A DNA stretch of 64,000 nt from Gracilaria gracilis (GCA_030374805.1 JARGSG010000197.1:620001-684000), one strand, 5' to 3'. Counted from the stretch's first letter, positions 40,106 through 50,800 are shown. The notes: a model not told the origin generated them from the letters alone. Program-made: numbers and translations.

Positions 40106-40559
40106 CTTCAGATATGTTCTTAACGTGCAGAAATTCTTTGCCCAAGAATAGTTGCTCGAAACAAGTGAGCTCCGTCCTTTGGTGAGAAAAAATACAAAAG
40201 GATTAGGCTTCTCCGGAGTAACCTTGAAAGACTTCCCAGTATCGCATTACTGATTTCATTGTTCAATTGTCGCACACACTTGGCATCATTGTGTAATCGT
40301 ATGCGAGTGTTGCTTCCTGCGTCAATATAAGGAGTTTCTCACAAAACTTCACAAGTTTCTTGTTCTCTTTCTTCTTGCTCAGACTAAAACCTACTCCTCT
40401 TGAAGAAACTGGGATCGAGACGGGGCGTTCTGCACCGAGAATTCCATTATAACCGACCTTCGGCTGCATTCCTTACCACTAAAAGAGTCGAACTTCGGCC
40501 GGCGACCCACAGATGTCACGTTGCAAAAACGCCATCGTCCGATGTCGCCGAATGCCAGC

Positions 40560-40595
40560 GGTGTCAACGGGTCACAACGGTAACCCGTTGACACC
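40560..40595. repeat. 13-bp perfect inverted repeat (hairpin)
   Basis: Arms GGTGTCAACGGGT (40560-40572) and ACCCGTTGACACC (40583-40595) are exact complements around a 10-base loop that itself holds CAACGGTA. It lies about 290 bp upstream of the bL34 start and 455 bp upstream of the M16 start. Confidence 0.8.
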
Positions 40596-40694
40596 TCTTG
40601 TTCATGGGCCTGTTTTCGGGGAAAACGGGAAACGAAAAAACCCATGGACATTCTCCAAACAGTGGCCCTTTTGAAGCTTTTCGGCTACAATAAA

Positions 40695-40720
40695 TGATCG
40701 GCTGGCCCAGCAGCCGATCA
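40695..40720. repeat. 10-bp perfect inverted repeat (hairpin)
   Basis: Arms TGATCGGCTG and CAGCCGATCA flank a six-base loop GCCCAG. It lies 100 bp from the first hairpin and 163 bp upstream of the bL34 ATG. Confidence 0.8.
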
Positions 40721-40883
40721 CCTCAATATGAGGATGATGGATGGGGAGGCGTCAACGTGCAGAAAAAAGCCATCCTCTATAACTCCTCTGAGATCAAAGC
40801 TGTTTATACTACATTGGTTTGAGAACAGAATTGATCATTCTCAATACCGCTCGCTATAAGAAGGAAGGAAGTCCATTCATCTC

Positions 40884-41084
40884 ATGCCGAAGAGAACTTT
40901 TATTCCGAATCTATTGCGCTATCACCGCAAACATGGATTTCTTCGTCGTGCACGAACGAGCCCGCGCATTTTACGTCGTCAAGCTGCCCTGAAAGCAGAC
41001 AAGCGAGTTTACCCAAAACTGGGCCCCATGTCACGCATGTGTGCGAGAAGACCGCGCACAACATGGAATCCGACATTTCCGTGA
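40884..41084 (+). CDS. Organellar large-subunit ribosomal protein bL34 (probably mitochondrial)
   Basis: 66 aa from the ATG at 40884. The start MPKRTFIPNLLRYHRKHGFLRRARTSPRILRRQAA follows the bL34 pattern KRTFQPS-x-RKHGF-x-x-R...G-R-x-x-x-x-RR. It is very basic. Red algal plastid genomes normally encode their own rpl34, so this nuclear copy is more likely for the mitochondrial ribosome; that is inference. No targeting peptide is seen, so either an upstream exon is missed or the basic N-terminus serves. About 20 extra residues (KLGPMSRMCARRPRTTWNPT) extend beyond the usual end. Confidence 0.8.
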   Translation: MPKRTFIPNLLRYHRKHGFLRRARTSPRILRRQAALKADKRVYPKLGPMSRMCARRPRTTWNPTFP

Positions 41085-41128
41085 TTCTCTAGTCAGTGAT
41101 CATTTGTTATTGAACTGCTGTCTACTTC

Positions 41129-43804
41129 CTACAACACAGCTTCTAATCTTGATGTTTCTTCCGCGTGCCCATCACATAGGCTCGCTGCATGCTTTCCTAC
41201 GATAATGGCGACAAGATTCGCGTCCACCTTCAGTCTTTGAGCTCGAGCGCAAACCCTTTCTTTTGGTATGTAAAACTTGCGCATGACTCCACGTTCTGTT
41301 GCCTGTCGCTCCAAATGCAACTCAGAGACGGTTCCATTGAAGCTATCACGAGCCTCACGGTACAAGTTCAGTAAACCTTTCTTGTTCGCCTCCAATTCTG
41401 CTTTGCTTATATTTCTTGTCCAGTCCATTTTGAAGTTGTCGTTCACACACTTTTCGAATGTTTCATAGTCCGGATTCGCCATAATGCTCCTGTATCCAAG
41501 TCTAAAGGCCCCTGCAAAGCTGCGATACGGTCCGGCAGCGTAGCTGAACGGCTGAACTTCCACGACAAGCGTATTCGGCCTTGCAAACATGATGCTGGTA
41601 AGCGATGGGTTGTTCGGGCTGATTATAACTTCGCTTTGTTGAATCATCATCTTATCTTCAACTAGATCGTGTCCAACCCGTTTCACCCGCTTAACCTCTA
41701 TCTTGACCTTTGATGCACCTTGTTGTGCCATCGAATGACCCACGGTTTTGATCGCAGAGATTATGTCACCCTCGTTTGCCAACTCGCCTTCGCCTTTAGC
41801 CCAAGCATTAACCTTGCTTAGTTTCTGTGCTGGAATCAACGCCACCCGCACCTTGCATTCCCCTTCAACGATGGGCTTTGGTGTATCCCGACTGATGTTG
41901 TTCTGAGTAAAGAAAATGTTTCTTTCGGTCGCTTCCAATATAGACGATGGAGGGTAGGCATTCCTAGTCACAACAATACTCCGGAAACATGTACTCTGCT
42001 TGTGGCCACTCTTTGAAAGTTCAGAGCCCTGAATAAATTCTGGTCCCTTGTTGTTCTTAGGTGGCATCATGGCTGCAAGTTGGCGAATGAACTTCCCATG
42101 AATGCTTCTTGAGCGGAACCTGTTGTCCACAAGAAGGAGGGGTTTCAAATCGTCAATGTTCATAGGTCCATGCGCACAAGTTCCTATCTCGTGCGCTTCT
42201 TTTCCGACATTGGAATCCAGTCGATATATACACCTACGCCTGAACGAAGTCATTCCAGTATCATCTCTGTTGTAAAGGGCGTCCAAAGCATGAATCCCGT
42301 CAATGAGAAAGTCAGTCACAAAATGATGCTTCTGTGTTCTGTACTCTCTTGTTCCAATCAAATCGAAGAAGACCTCCATATCTGGTTGGGATGCAATTGG
42401 GTTCAAGGCCCTTTTGTTTCTTGATGATAACTTGATCTTCTCGAACATTAAGTCAAATTCATCATCTTGCAGAAAAGAAATAGACTCAATTCCACAGTGG
42501 TTCTTCAACCTCGCAGCACTCTTCTTCATCCATTTGGGGAGTACGATTGATCTATCGGGCTTGAGGCAAGCACGATAAACCCTGCAAATGCCGTACACAT
42601 GTTCCGAAAGTTCCCCGGTATGAGAAGTGTTCCATTGAAGTCCATCTACTGCTCGATGAGTGAACAATTCCACACCTCCCTCCGTCTCAAGCCTAATAGT
42701 GGTTTCGCTTTCGTTGCGTTCACTTCGATACTGGGAGCTTTCGAACTCTTCGAAGGTGGGTAACGTCTCAAGACCTTTTCCGTTTTTCTTGTAATTGCGC
42801 CCACTTGTAAGGGATTCGTTTTCGGCAGTCATGAGCGAATCCGTGCCATTATTCTGGGGAGAATCCTGAGTACTCGCATTAATTCCATCCTTGAAGGCCC
42901 ATTGTAACGCTGAAACGCTCTGAGAAGTATCGGCAGGGTTGCGAGTTGTGAATCCAGACAAGTGATCTGCAGTACCGGAGGCAATGACGCTCCGAAAACA
43001 TAGCTTAGGTCTCCTCAAAGCTTTAGAAACGGGATCTAAAATGGCCATGCCTTCGCCATGCTTTTCTTCGTATGTAGAGCGGATCAAACGATAGAAATCT
43101 GAGTGTGCTTTTGGTTGCTCCTTGTCGGTGTTCACAACGATAACAGGGTGGGCAATCCGGCCTTCTGGTCGACTGCCACAAACCACAGAGATGTTTGACC
43201 CGCTTTCGTCAGCTGGGGCTGGGATGCAAGTGCGATTGATCTCATTTGGGGTAGAATTGCCACCTAGCATGCTTCGTTTCGCGGTTTTGTGAGCAAAGAA
43301 GTATGACAGGGGGTTCTTGACAAACTTGAGTAATGTCGGAGTGGGCATATTAGGACCAAGCCAATCGTAGTATAGTGGTATTCCAAACTCATTCTTCAAG
43401 CTTTTGGTTGGTGCGAAACGAAGGTCAAACAAACCGCACTTTTCTTTCAAGAGGGAAGCGTGGCTCTTCATCCACCTTGGATAATAGACTTCGCCATTCT
43501 TCAGGCGACAGACCCTGTAAATACGACAGATAGAGCTGCTGCCCTTTTCGAAGACGTCAATCGCCCCTGCTCGGTCTCGTTGATAATGAGAGGGCGGTAG
43601 AAAGATCTTTCTTGTTTGGCGACTTCGAAATAGCCTCGGTTCTGCATCTACTGGAGTTGAATAGAGCCCATCAAGCACGCGATCAATGGAATGTTCAAAG
43701 TAAAACGAGGACTGTTCATTGTATTGGATGAGCGTGGCAAATAGCAATGACAACAGAAAGAGTAGTGAAAGGATTTTGACATTTCGATCTGACGCAAACA
43801 ACAT
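41129..43804 (-). CDS. Type II membrane protein with duplicated N-terminal module, putative glycosyltransferase (GT61-like)
   Basis: 891 aa from the ATG at 43804 (M12 of the open frame, which begins at a TTG). A short cytosolic tail and a hydrophobic anchor at residues 10-27 give Golgi type II topology. Two related modules follow. One has CRIYRVC...YPRWMKSHASLLKEKCG (from C93) and ends near CFRSV at about 269. The other has CRVYRAC...LPKWMKKSAARLKNHCG (from C407) and ends near CFRSI at about 607. The single C-terminal domain (about 690-891) holds SEVIISPNNPSLTSIMFARPNTLVVEVQP, which resembles the acceptor/donor region of GT61 (DUF563) enzymes. Several N-glycosylation sequons are present. A role in cell-wall or glycoprotein synthesis is plausible but unproven. 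Confidence 0.6.
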   Translation of the reverse strand: MLFASDRNVKILSLLFLLSLLFATLIQYNEQSSFYFEHSIDRVLDGLYSTPVDAEPRLFRSRQTRKIFLPPSHYQRDRAGAIDVFEKGSSSICRIYRVCRLKNGEVYYPRWMKSHASLLKEKCGLFDLRFAPTKSLKNEFGIPLYYDWLGPNMPTPTLLKFVKNPLSYFFAHKTAKRSMLGGNSTPNEINRTCIPAPADESGSNISVVCGSRPEGRIAHPVIVVNTDKEQPKAHSDFYRLIRSTYEEKHGEGMAILDPVSKALRRPKLCFRSVIASGTADHLSGFTTRNPADTSQSVSALQWAFKDGINASTQDSPQNNGTDSLMTAENESLTSGRNYKKNGKGLETLPTFEEFESSQYRSERNESETTIRLETEGGVELFTHRAVDGLQWNTSHTGELSEHVYGICRVYRACLKPDRSIVLPKWMKKSAARLKNHCGIESISFLQDDEFDLMFEKIKLSSRNKRALNPIASQPDMEVFFDLIGTREYRTQKHHFVTDFLIDGIHALDALYNRDDTGMTSFRRRCIYRLDSNVGKEAHEIGTCAHGPMNIDDLKPLLLVDNRFRSRSIHGKFIRQLAAMMPPKNNKGPEFIQGSELSKSGHKQSTCFRSIVVTRNAYPPSSILEATERNIFFTQNNISRDTPKPIVEGECKVRVALIPAQKLSKVNAWAKGEGELANEGDIISAIKTVGHSMAQQGASKVKIEVKRVKRVGHDLVEDKMMIQQSEVIISPNNPSLTSIMFARPNTLVVEVQPFSYAAGPYRSFAGAFRLGYRSIMANPDYETFEKCVNDNFKMDWTRNISKAELEANKKGLLNLYREARDSFNGTVSELHLERQATERGVMRKFYIPKERVCARAQRLKVDANLVAIIVGKHAASLCDGHAEETSRLEAVL

Positions 43805-44594
43805 CCTGTGTGCGTTCTCGAAACTGTTGGGCTTCAATAGCTAGCTGGTGTTTGCAGTTTGTAGCAATGCAGCTATGAAGCAAATGTGGAAGAATAGCAG
43901 TTTCGAGTAAGCACAGAACAGGGGATTAGCTGCGAGAAAGACAAAGGACGCCGACGTTGGCTTGTATGCATCAGTGAGCTCCTGAATAGTGTGTGTACAA
44001 GGATGTGAATAGCAAGCAAAAGCATCCGACACATTAAATTAGAACAACAACAGTCATTATTGTTTCGGATGAATAAACGTTGTGTATTGAAGGGTTTCAA
44101 TTCGGAACCGTTCAGTAGACTAAGTTTGTTCACTTTGCATTGAATTAGGGCACAGGTTGGCACATGACTTGGTGACCCAAGCGCCGTTAACAAATAACGA
44201 TTGAATTTGATGGTAAAACAAGAGACGGGGGATTCTGTTTTGTTACAAAATGCTGTTAGAACACTGCGGAGACGATCAGATGAAATGGAACGATAGATGA
44301 TATGGTTCATATCTTCGCACGTATGCTAGAGCGAAAACGCAGTAGGTTCTAAATGCACTCTGATAAAGGCAATAGGCATGTTCGCCAAAACAGCTGAGAG
44401 CAGGCAGGTGAAGCAGTGATAACTTGTTGTGGCTTCGGACTAGGTTGAAGATTCTGGGATACGCACAACTACCAACTGACATTGGTAGAACGAACGAACG
44501 AACGAAGTGTAGATATGCGTGTATCGTGCGTACAGCGGTCACGAGTGTTGGATTGGATTGGCAGCGCAGCATCAGTGGCCAATGTCGTCAAGCA

Positions 44595-44613
44595 ATCAAT
44601 GAACTTCATTGAT
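44595..44613. repeat. 9-bp perfect inverted repeat around C
   Basis: ATCAATGAA-C-TTCATTGAT, a 19-bp palindrome with a one-base centre, four bases from a second palindrome. Confidence 0.8.
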
Positions 44614-44617
44614 ATGG

Positions 44618-44646
44618 CTTCTCGCTTCATTGAATGAAGCGAGAAG
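44618..44646. repeat. 14-bp perfect inverted repeat around G
   Basis: Arms CTTCTCGCTTCATT (44618-44631) and AATGAAGCGAGAAG (44633-44646) with a one-base centre. It is the longest perfect palindrome I found in the window and can form a cruciform or a tight hairpin. Confidence 0.85.
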
Positions 44647-45715
44647 ACATTTCATAGTTTCCGGTGCAAAACAATGAGTGGATGGCGCAGTGACCTATTT
44701 AGCACTGCGGTAGAAGAAGACACGTGAGGAGTGGGTTTGACGACTGGTCGCAAATTGATACGAACTTCGTAGGTAGTAACAAGGCTTGCACGCAAGGGGC
44801 CACGTGAACGAGCTCCTTTTTTCGCACGTTGCGAACGCAATTGGCGTCCGCATCACGCCGAAGAACTTGTTCCTCGCCATTTCTCGCAGCTCGTGGACAT
44901 GATGTGTGCAGCTCGAACTTCGAGCCTCGAAGGTGGAACTGTCGAGGTGCAGCGGCCGCGCGAGGCGTGCTCAATTGATTGCGCTTGGGCGTGGGCCAAC
45001 GGCGATGAGGCAACTATGGCCAACGCTGCGCAGGCGCCACGCGTGGGGGGGCGCGACAAATTTAGAAACGGACCGAAAAAGAAGCGCGCGTGCCGAAAAG
45101 TGGCTGCGCGCATGTCAGTTGGTCAGTTGTCGACAGCGTGCAACGTTCGTGAAGTTTACGCTGCTCTGCCACGCTGCAGCGCTGCGCCGTCATGGCGCCT
45201 CCCCGCCGCAGCTGGTCGCACCCGCAGCTCTCTCTGTAACCGGAAAGCTGTGGGGTAACCTAACTTTCCTAAGGTTACTCATCTGTGTACCCTACCCCTT
45301 ACGAGAAATAACAAAAAACTTACACCAACGATCCTTTTTCTCTTTCCGTGCGTCGTAACAACGGCAAGATTGGGGAACGGAGTAGTGTGCACTGCGGCAC
45401 ACTGTGCAGTGCCACCAAGCTGCCCAATTTTATCAAAATTTCTACATTTAAGGCGCACAATTTCTTGTTACCCCTTAAAATTTTGCGGTGGTAACGGTAT
45501 TAAATCCGTATCTGTATTCGTCGATCCCGCCTCGTGCACACCAAAGTACAGCCCGATCATTCCGTGTTTGCCCCGTGCTGTCAGTACCATCGCTTCTTCC
45601 CCCTCCCTCATCTGCCCCCGCTTCGGCATAGCCGCCGCCCAAGCGTGTGCCACCCCGTCAATCTCCCCGCATCACGCGCTGCTTCCTCGCGCCGCCCTCA
45701 TCCAACCCCTCTCCC

Positions 45716-46879
45716 ATGTCGCTGGATGCCATCATCTACGTCGTTGTCGCGTTGGCCATTGCCTTGGCCGCGCTTGTACTGCTCACCTTTCTATACTTCC
45801 AGCGCAGACGGCAGAGAACCATGCTGCTTCTCGCGCTGGCGCAAGAGGAAGCTGAGCGCCGCCGACGGAAGAAGAAGAAAGTCGCTTTGCGTCGCTGGGA
45901 AATTGATCACGCTGCTCCTGAAGTCCTGGTATATCGAGTCGCTGCACAGCCCGCTCAACATAAACTCACGCTGCAATCTGACCCCGAGCAGTACGCCGAT
46001 GCCATAATTTCGCTTCGTTCAGCAGGCCACTTGCCGCCCGAACAAACCCCCCCATCATTATCGGTACAGCCTTCAGTTACTGAACCCCCGTCAACCTTAA
46101 ACGGCACTGTCACAAGTGACACCCAGCTCCCACAAGTTTTAGTGGCCATCCCGCCTGCGGAAAGCAATTGCGTCATTTGTCTCGAGTCAATCATTGTCGG
46201 ACAGAGGGTAAGAACCTTACCATGCGATCATATCTATCACAGTCAATGCATTCGCGTCTGGCTCCGCCGAAAGAACGCCTGTCCTTGCTGTTGTCATCGC
46301 GTTTTCGCTCGAAGACGGAAGCGCTCCAACAATCAATCATCTCTTGCAGTCATTTCAGATCGCCCTGTTACCCTTGAGCCAACGTATCCGCCAAGACCCA
46401 ATGATCGAGGTGAGAGCACCACTTTGCAAAACACGCTGTCGAGAGACAAAAGCAGTTTTCTTTCCCGTCAGTCGGATGACATGAGTTTGGATCGCTTTAA
46501 TTCTGACACAACAAGTCAGCTGGATGATCAAAACACCGCCGAGTTGCTGTCGCAGGTACGCAGTGCATTGAGAGGCCAATCTTCTATGCTCAGCATTGGC
46601 ACTACTTGCAGTGCGGCACCGTCCGACATATTACCTGTTCCCCAGCTGCCTTCCAATCCACTCCCAGACTCCAATGACGTATTGCGTCCGGAAGACGAGC
46701 AGTTGCGACACTCATCCATGCCAGTTGAGCAGTCAATATCGTCTTCTGCACAACCTGCTCCGGATCTACCTGAGACTGAAGCGAATGAAAGGCAAGCGGC
46801 TGCAGATATCGAAGCAATCACACCTTCGCCTCACGCTAATCTGCGGAGCATTTCAACGTCGGGAATTGGAAATAATTAA
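45716..46879 (+). CDS. Membrane-anchored RING-H2 protein (ATL-like E3 ubiquitin ligase)
   Basis: 387 aa from the ATG at 45716; the frame opens earlier only at a GTG. An N-terminal transmembrane segment (residues 5-27, AIIYVVVALAIALAALVLLTFLYF) is followed by a basic stretch, then a RING-H2 finger at about 152-192: CVICLE-x-C-x-H-x2-H-x2-C-x10-C-x2-C, visible as LPCDHIYHSQCIRVWLRRKNACPCC. The order TM, basic, RING-H2 is that of ATL-type E3 ligases. The C-terminal 180 residues are Ser/Pro/Gln-rich and disordered. Substrate and membrane are unknown. Confidence 0.88.
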   Translation: MSLDAIIYVVVALAIALAALVLLTFLYFQRRRQRTMLLLALAQEEAERRRRKKKKVALRRWEIDHAAPEVLVYRVAAQPAQHKLTLQSDPEQYADAIISLRSAGHLPPEQTPPSLSVQPSVTEPPSTLNGTVTSDTQLPQVLVAIPPAESNCVICLESIIVGQRVRTLPCDHIYHSQCIRVWLRRKNACPCCCHRVFARRRKRSNNQSSLAVISDRPVTLEPTYPPRPNDRGESTTLQNTLSRDKSSFLSRQSDDMSLDRFNSDTTSQLDDQNTAELLSQVRSALRGQSSMLSIGTTCSAAPSDILPVPQLPSNPLPDSNDVLRPEDEQLRHSSMPVEQSISSSAQPAPDLPETEANERQAAADIEAITPSPHANLRSISTSGIGNN

Positions 46880-49012
46880 GGTCGAAGACATAATACTTTT
46901 TCTTCACACTTCCCTGACGCAGCTATCTTTAAAGCGAGCATCCACGCTCGCACTTTGTCGGCTTTAGAGTGGCTGCGCTAACTCTTAATTGCAGCTTTCT
47001 TTTCGTGAGAGTTACATCTCGTACACTGAATGATTTGGACTTAGTGACCCTCAAATCGCGCCGTACTGAGATGCCTGTGCCACAAATGTATTGTTTCAAT
47101 CAACATCTTGTGACACAGCTTATCATTACTTATGAGCTCGCTGTCAAGGATGGCGTGAGCCGTCTATGTTTGCCTCGGCAGCAAAACAAACAGGAAATGG
47201 ATTGCAAATCCGTGTCTATAACTAGAGATCCATACTATGGATTCCATAGTAAACGCTAATGGTCACTTTAAGAAGAAAACTTGGCAGCAAACAATTGAAT
47301 CCTTTTGGTTGCCTTTCCAGCCTGTGAGCGAGATACCGGAATGCTCTGTAGACCAGGTCTGTAGACCATTCCTGCCACGCACGTGCCGACTTCCCACTTG
47401 ATTATCTCGGCCTGTACTGTAGAATAAGCAAGTAGTTCATAGTTTATCGGAAGGTGTTTGTTGGGGTAAGTATTCTTCCCTCTCCCTAACTCATGTCTAA
47501 GCCAGGACCGTCCCTTGATGAACTGCGGTAGTCTTGGGTTCTACAATCTGAGATCGCGTGCCCCTTAACGAAAACAAAGCTAACATGAAGTGTCTTCACA
47601 GGAAACTCTTCAATGTATTACAATATTCAGAACCCCACGGTGTCATCGACAAAATGTTCTGTAAACTGTGCAACATAAGGAACGCTCACTCCAAAGGGCC
47701 ATGCTCGTTCTATGCGTGCTGATACAACACTACTGTATTACCAACCAATGTAATCGTTTCGGACTAATGCAATTTCGCTTATCGTTTCCATATTAGCTTT
47801 GTGATTGAAGCTTCTAACTTGAGGTTCTATCAGGCCCTCTGCCCGGAACTGATAAATAGCACGACGTGGGGCATAAACGTACGTGTGTCATAATTAAGAA
47901 GTACTGTACTTCGTGTGACATACTCAAAGTAAATCGAGGTACATACAAAGAAGGACATCGTCATTCTAAAGTACGTTGTCTTTGGCTGTAAAGAAGCCCG
48001 CTTTGTCCTTTGCTTCAAGATAGTTTTTATTTGACTTTCACATGTTAGGAATTTCGGGCCAGTTCTAGGTTCTCTCTGTGCTATGTTGGTCGCAAGGCGA
48101 CCATAGAACCATAGAATATTCAAATAGCAGAGGCCTGATGTTGATTCAATTGGCTTCAAGTTTCGTGACAGGCAGTTCGGATGCTCGTTCCACTCCACGG
48201 GTCTAGTGAGTTCTACGACATTACGCGCTACCAAAGGAAGTTTTCTATAAATCCTTTTGTCAACTACGTTCCTGTTCATGAGCCATAGTTAGGAAGTTTC
48301 TCTACATCTTCGAAATGCCACCGGTGGTACCGAGAAGGACATGCAACGGTAGTTAGATTCTTATCTCATTCAGAAAAGGAACAATCATGTTCCAATTAAA
48401 GAGGAAGGAGAAACAGAAACCTTTCGATGGTTGTGTCCTACGACTCATTTTGTTTTCCTTTCTCATTGTTGCCACTCGTGCGCACAACAGGTGTTCAGTT
48501 TGCCTTCTTGGAAAAGAAAGGGGTATAATGTCACCGAAACGCAACTTTTGCTATTTCTGTAATGCTACAGGTATCGCAATAAGGTTGAAGAAGCCCATGA
48601 AACCCACGTGTACAAGGAATTAACGTATGCGTTTTCATGAATATATATATATATACCTGTATAAAGAGGGAGAGAGAGAGAGAGAGAGTCATGTCCAAGA
48701 GAAAGCCGGTGCGCATAAAACACATGGATATTATGTTCATTCTGCTCCGTGTAATGGTTGAAGGTTTCTACTGTATGATTCAGATGCCCTGGAAAAGCAA
48801 AGCTACACACAAGTATTCTCGTTAGGCCGGTGACATTGGTTTGCGTTATAGGGTGGCAGAGTTTACTCTTCAAGAAGAGTTGATATCAACATGGATAACT
48901 GAAACTGATTTGTCCTCCGGAAGAACCCATAAGAACTTGCAAAGCGCTTGTTGCGACAAATGCCATGAGACGTTTCCAGGCTTCAGGATAGCCCTCGTAC
49001 CTGCGACTTCTA
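46880..49012. other. Convergent intergenic region of about 2.1 kb
   Basis: No gene is supported. A 149-codon reverse frame at 47830-48279 shows no domain. Simple repeats lie at about 48640-48655 (AT) and 48668-48688 (GA). A CCACCGGTGG palindrome with adjoining GGTACC is at about 48319-48331. Confidence 0.45.
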
Positions 49013-50800
49013 TCAGCGAGACCGTCCGTTCTGGCTGCCAATAAAGTCATTTATTTCATCACGTAACCATTCTTGTTCAACCGGATCCAATGCCTCACCG
49101 AATACATGCCTTCTGGTTCCTTCGTTCAAGACTAGTTCGGCAACAGGCCTTCCATTCACATACATTTCAGTTTCCATGGAAGTTCGGTCAAGATCCCGCG
49201 CATCTCCCTCTACAAATACACCTTGTCCAAGAGCACTCTTGGAAGACAGTCCGAAATAGAAAACCTTTCGATCACCACCACCAAAACTAATCACGATATC
49301 GGTCGAACCAGTTATTTCATCTGCAGTACTCCGAGCAAAACGATAACCAGCAGCCCAAAACGGAAGGCTAAACAGTGAAAAGATGATCGGTGCTCCACCC
49401 GTAAGCACTCCTAACGTCCAAAATGCCGTGAACCCAGTCCACGCAACGGTGAAGGCTCCTCGTGATAATGCTTCACTTGATATGCCTTTCGGAGGAATGG
49501 ACACAGTTAACAATCTATTGTTCCGATCCCGCTCCAAAACTATACGAGATCCAGCTGGCTTTCGACGTCGTACGCGCCTCCTTGTAAGCATTGACAACAT
49601 TTGCAACGCGTTTGACTTCGGCTCACTTGTGTTCATATTTGCTAGCGCGTCCTGTAGAGATGTGGTGTCTTCAGGACTTAGGCTTGAAGTAACTTTGAGC
49701 AAATTCGGGACAGAATGGAGCGAGGACACTCGATCGATGGTTGTGCCGTTCAATACCGCTAAGGCTTCTGACGGGCTGTCGTATCGATCTTCCGGAGCTG
49801 GTTCCAGGAGTTTGGCCATCACGGAGTAAATATTTCCAAGTTTGACCTGTTCTCTCTTAGGAATCACAGTCGCCAAGTCTATCTTCAGACGTTTCTGCGG
49901 AAGAGCGGACGGTGGTTGGGAGGTCAGCATGCAAAGAATAGTGGCTGCTGCGGCATACATGTCGCTTCGCACATCTGCAAGCCCTGTGAATTGTTCCGGG
50001 GCCATAAAGCCGTAAGTACCAACCAAAGTTGACCCCGGCGTTGTTACACCCGTTCTCACACCACCAAAGTCAACCAATGAGAGTGCTACATCGGAATTGC
50101 TAAGATCCACAATAATGTTTGCCGGTTTTATATCACAATGAAGAACTGGGGGATTAAGGGATGCTAGATAAGAAAGCACTTCCAGAAGCTTGATGAAGGT
50201 TTGCTTGACTTGCTCTGTAGAAAATCGATAGCCTTCATCTATGAGTGTCTGAAGTGCTGTTCCTTCCGCTTTTTTCTGGACTAGAATGTATGCAGTGTCC
50301 TTTTCTGTTTCGAACTCGAAAAAGTCCACATAGTTTGGAATCGACGGATGTGAGAGGGATTTAAGAGTTCTCGCCTCTCTTTGGAAAAGGTCCAGTGTTT
50401 TCCAATTAGTAAGGGACCGAACTGAAAGTGCTTTCAATGCCAATCGCTTAGAGCGATAGGGTCCCCTTGTCGCTATAGCTTCGTAAGTGAGACCGGTTGT
50501 TCCTCGGCCGATTACATCAACAACTCGGTAATCATTGATGACCTCATCCCGCTCGAACGAAGAGGACAGGCGCAGGCGACGGTATGGACAGCACCGAGGC
50601 CGCTTAGGTACTTTTGGCTTTCGATGTGCACACTTCTTAGAAATGTAGAGAGACTGATATGTGGAAAGAGATATCGGAACCTGAAAAGCCACAGCACAAG
50701 GTTTCTGAGGATCTGTTACAGCGTTTTCTGTCCTTGTTTGTTCCCTCCAAAGATGACCCATTGCATACATGCTCAGTTTTTGCGGAGGAGTAGCGTACAT
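49013..50800 (-). CDS. Cyanobacterial-type Ser/Thr protein kinase with C-terminal membrane hairpin, plastid-targeted
   Basis: 595 aa from an ATG at 50800. Residues 1-80 are basic and Ser-rich, compatible with a plastid transit peptide. The kinase domain is complete: glycine loop VIGRGTTGLTYEA (97-109), Lys123, catalytic HCDIKPANI (221-229), DFGGVRT (244-250) and GTYGFMAPEQF. The DFGG motif and GTYGFMAPEQF are typical of cyanobacterial Spk-like kinases. After a linker, residues 450-488 hold two hydrophobic segments (FWTLGVLTGG...FSLFSLPFWAAGY) and a C-terminal domain also reminiscent of cyanobacterial membrane proteins. A plastid membrane kinase of endosymbiotic origin is inferred. It is divergent from the plastid cupin gene. 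Confidence 0.87.
   Translation of the reverse strand: MYATPPQKLSMYAMGHLWREQTRTENAVTDPQKPCAVAFQVPISLSTYQSLYISKKCAHRKPKVPKRPRCCPYRRLRLSSSFERDEVINDYRVVDVIGRGTTGLTYEAIATRGPYRSKRLALKALSVRSLTNWKTLDLFQREARTLKSLSHPSIPNYVDFFEFETEKDTAYILVQKKAEGTALQTLIDEGYRFSTEQVKQTFIKLLEVLSYLASLNPPVLHCDIKPANIIVDLSNSDVALSLVDFGGVRTGVTTPGSTLVGTYGFMAPEQFTGLADVRSDMYAAAATILCMLTSQPPSALPQKRLKIDLATVIPKREQVKLGNIYSVMAKLLEPAPEDRYDSPSEALAVLNGTTIDRVSSLHSVPNLLKVTSSLSPEDTTSLQDALANMNTSEPKSNALQMLSMLTRRRVRRRKPAGSRIVLERDRNNRLLTVSIPPKGISSEALSRGAFTVAWTGFTAFWTLGVLTGGAPIIFSLFSLPFWAAGYRFARSTADEITGSTDIVISFGGGDRKVFYFGLSSKSALGQGVFVEGDARDLDRTSMETEMYVNGRPVAELVLNEGTRRHVFGEALDPVEQEWLRDEINDFIGSQNGRSR

Larger units (their letters stand above)
40106..40883. 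other. Divergent promoter region of M16 peptidase and bL34
   Basis: 778 bp with no gene. It contains two perfect inverted repeats listed separately (40560-40595 and 40695-40720). Short frames cross it without domains. Confidence 0.55.
43805..45715. other. Divergent intergenic region between the glycosyltransferase and RING genes
   Basis: 1.9 kb. It contains two adjacent perfect palindromes at 44595-44646 (listed separately). The part from about 44.9 to 45.2 kb is CpG-rich and promoter-like for the RING gene. Frames of up to 150 codons at 44.9-45.3 kb overlap one another in several phases and show no domain, so they are not called. Confidence 0.45.

Noticed and set aside
44893..45358. Two overlapping frames (121 and 150 codons) upstream of the RING gene
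   Set aside because: CpG-rich promoter-like DNA with no conserved domain; the frames open at non-ATG codons.
47830..48279. 149-codon reverse frame as a possible transposon remnant
   Set aside because: No recognisable motif of integrase, reverse transcriptase or any family; composition looks random.
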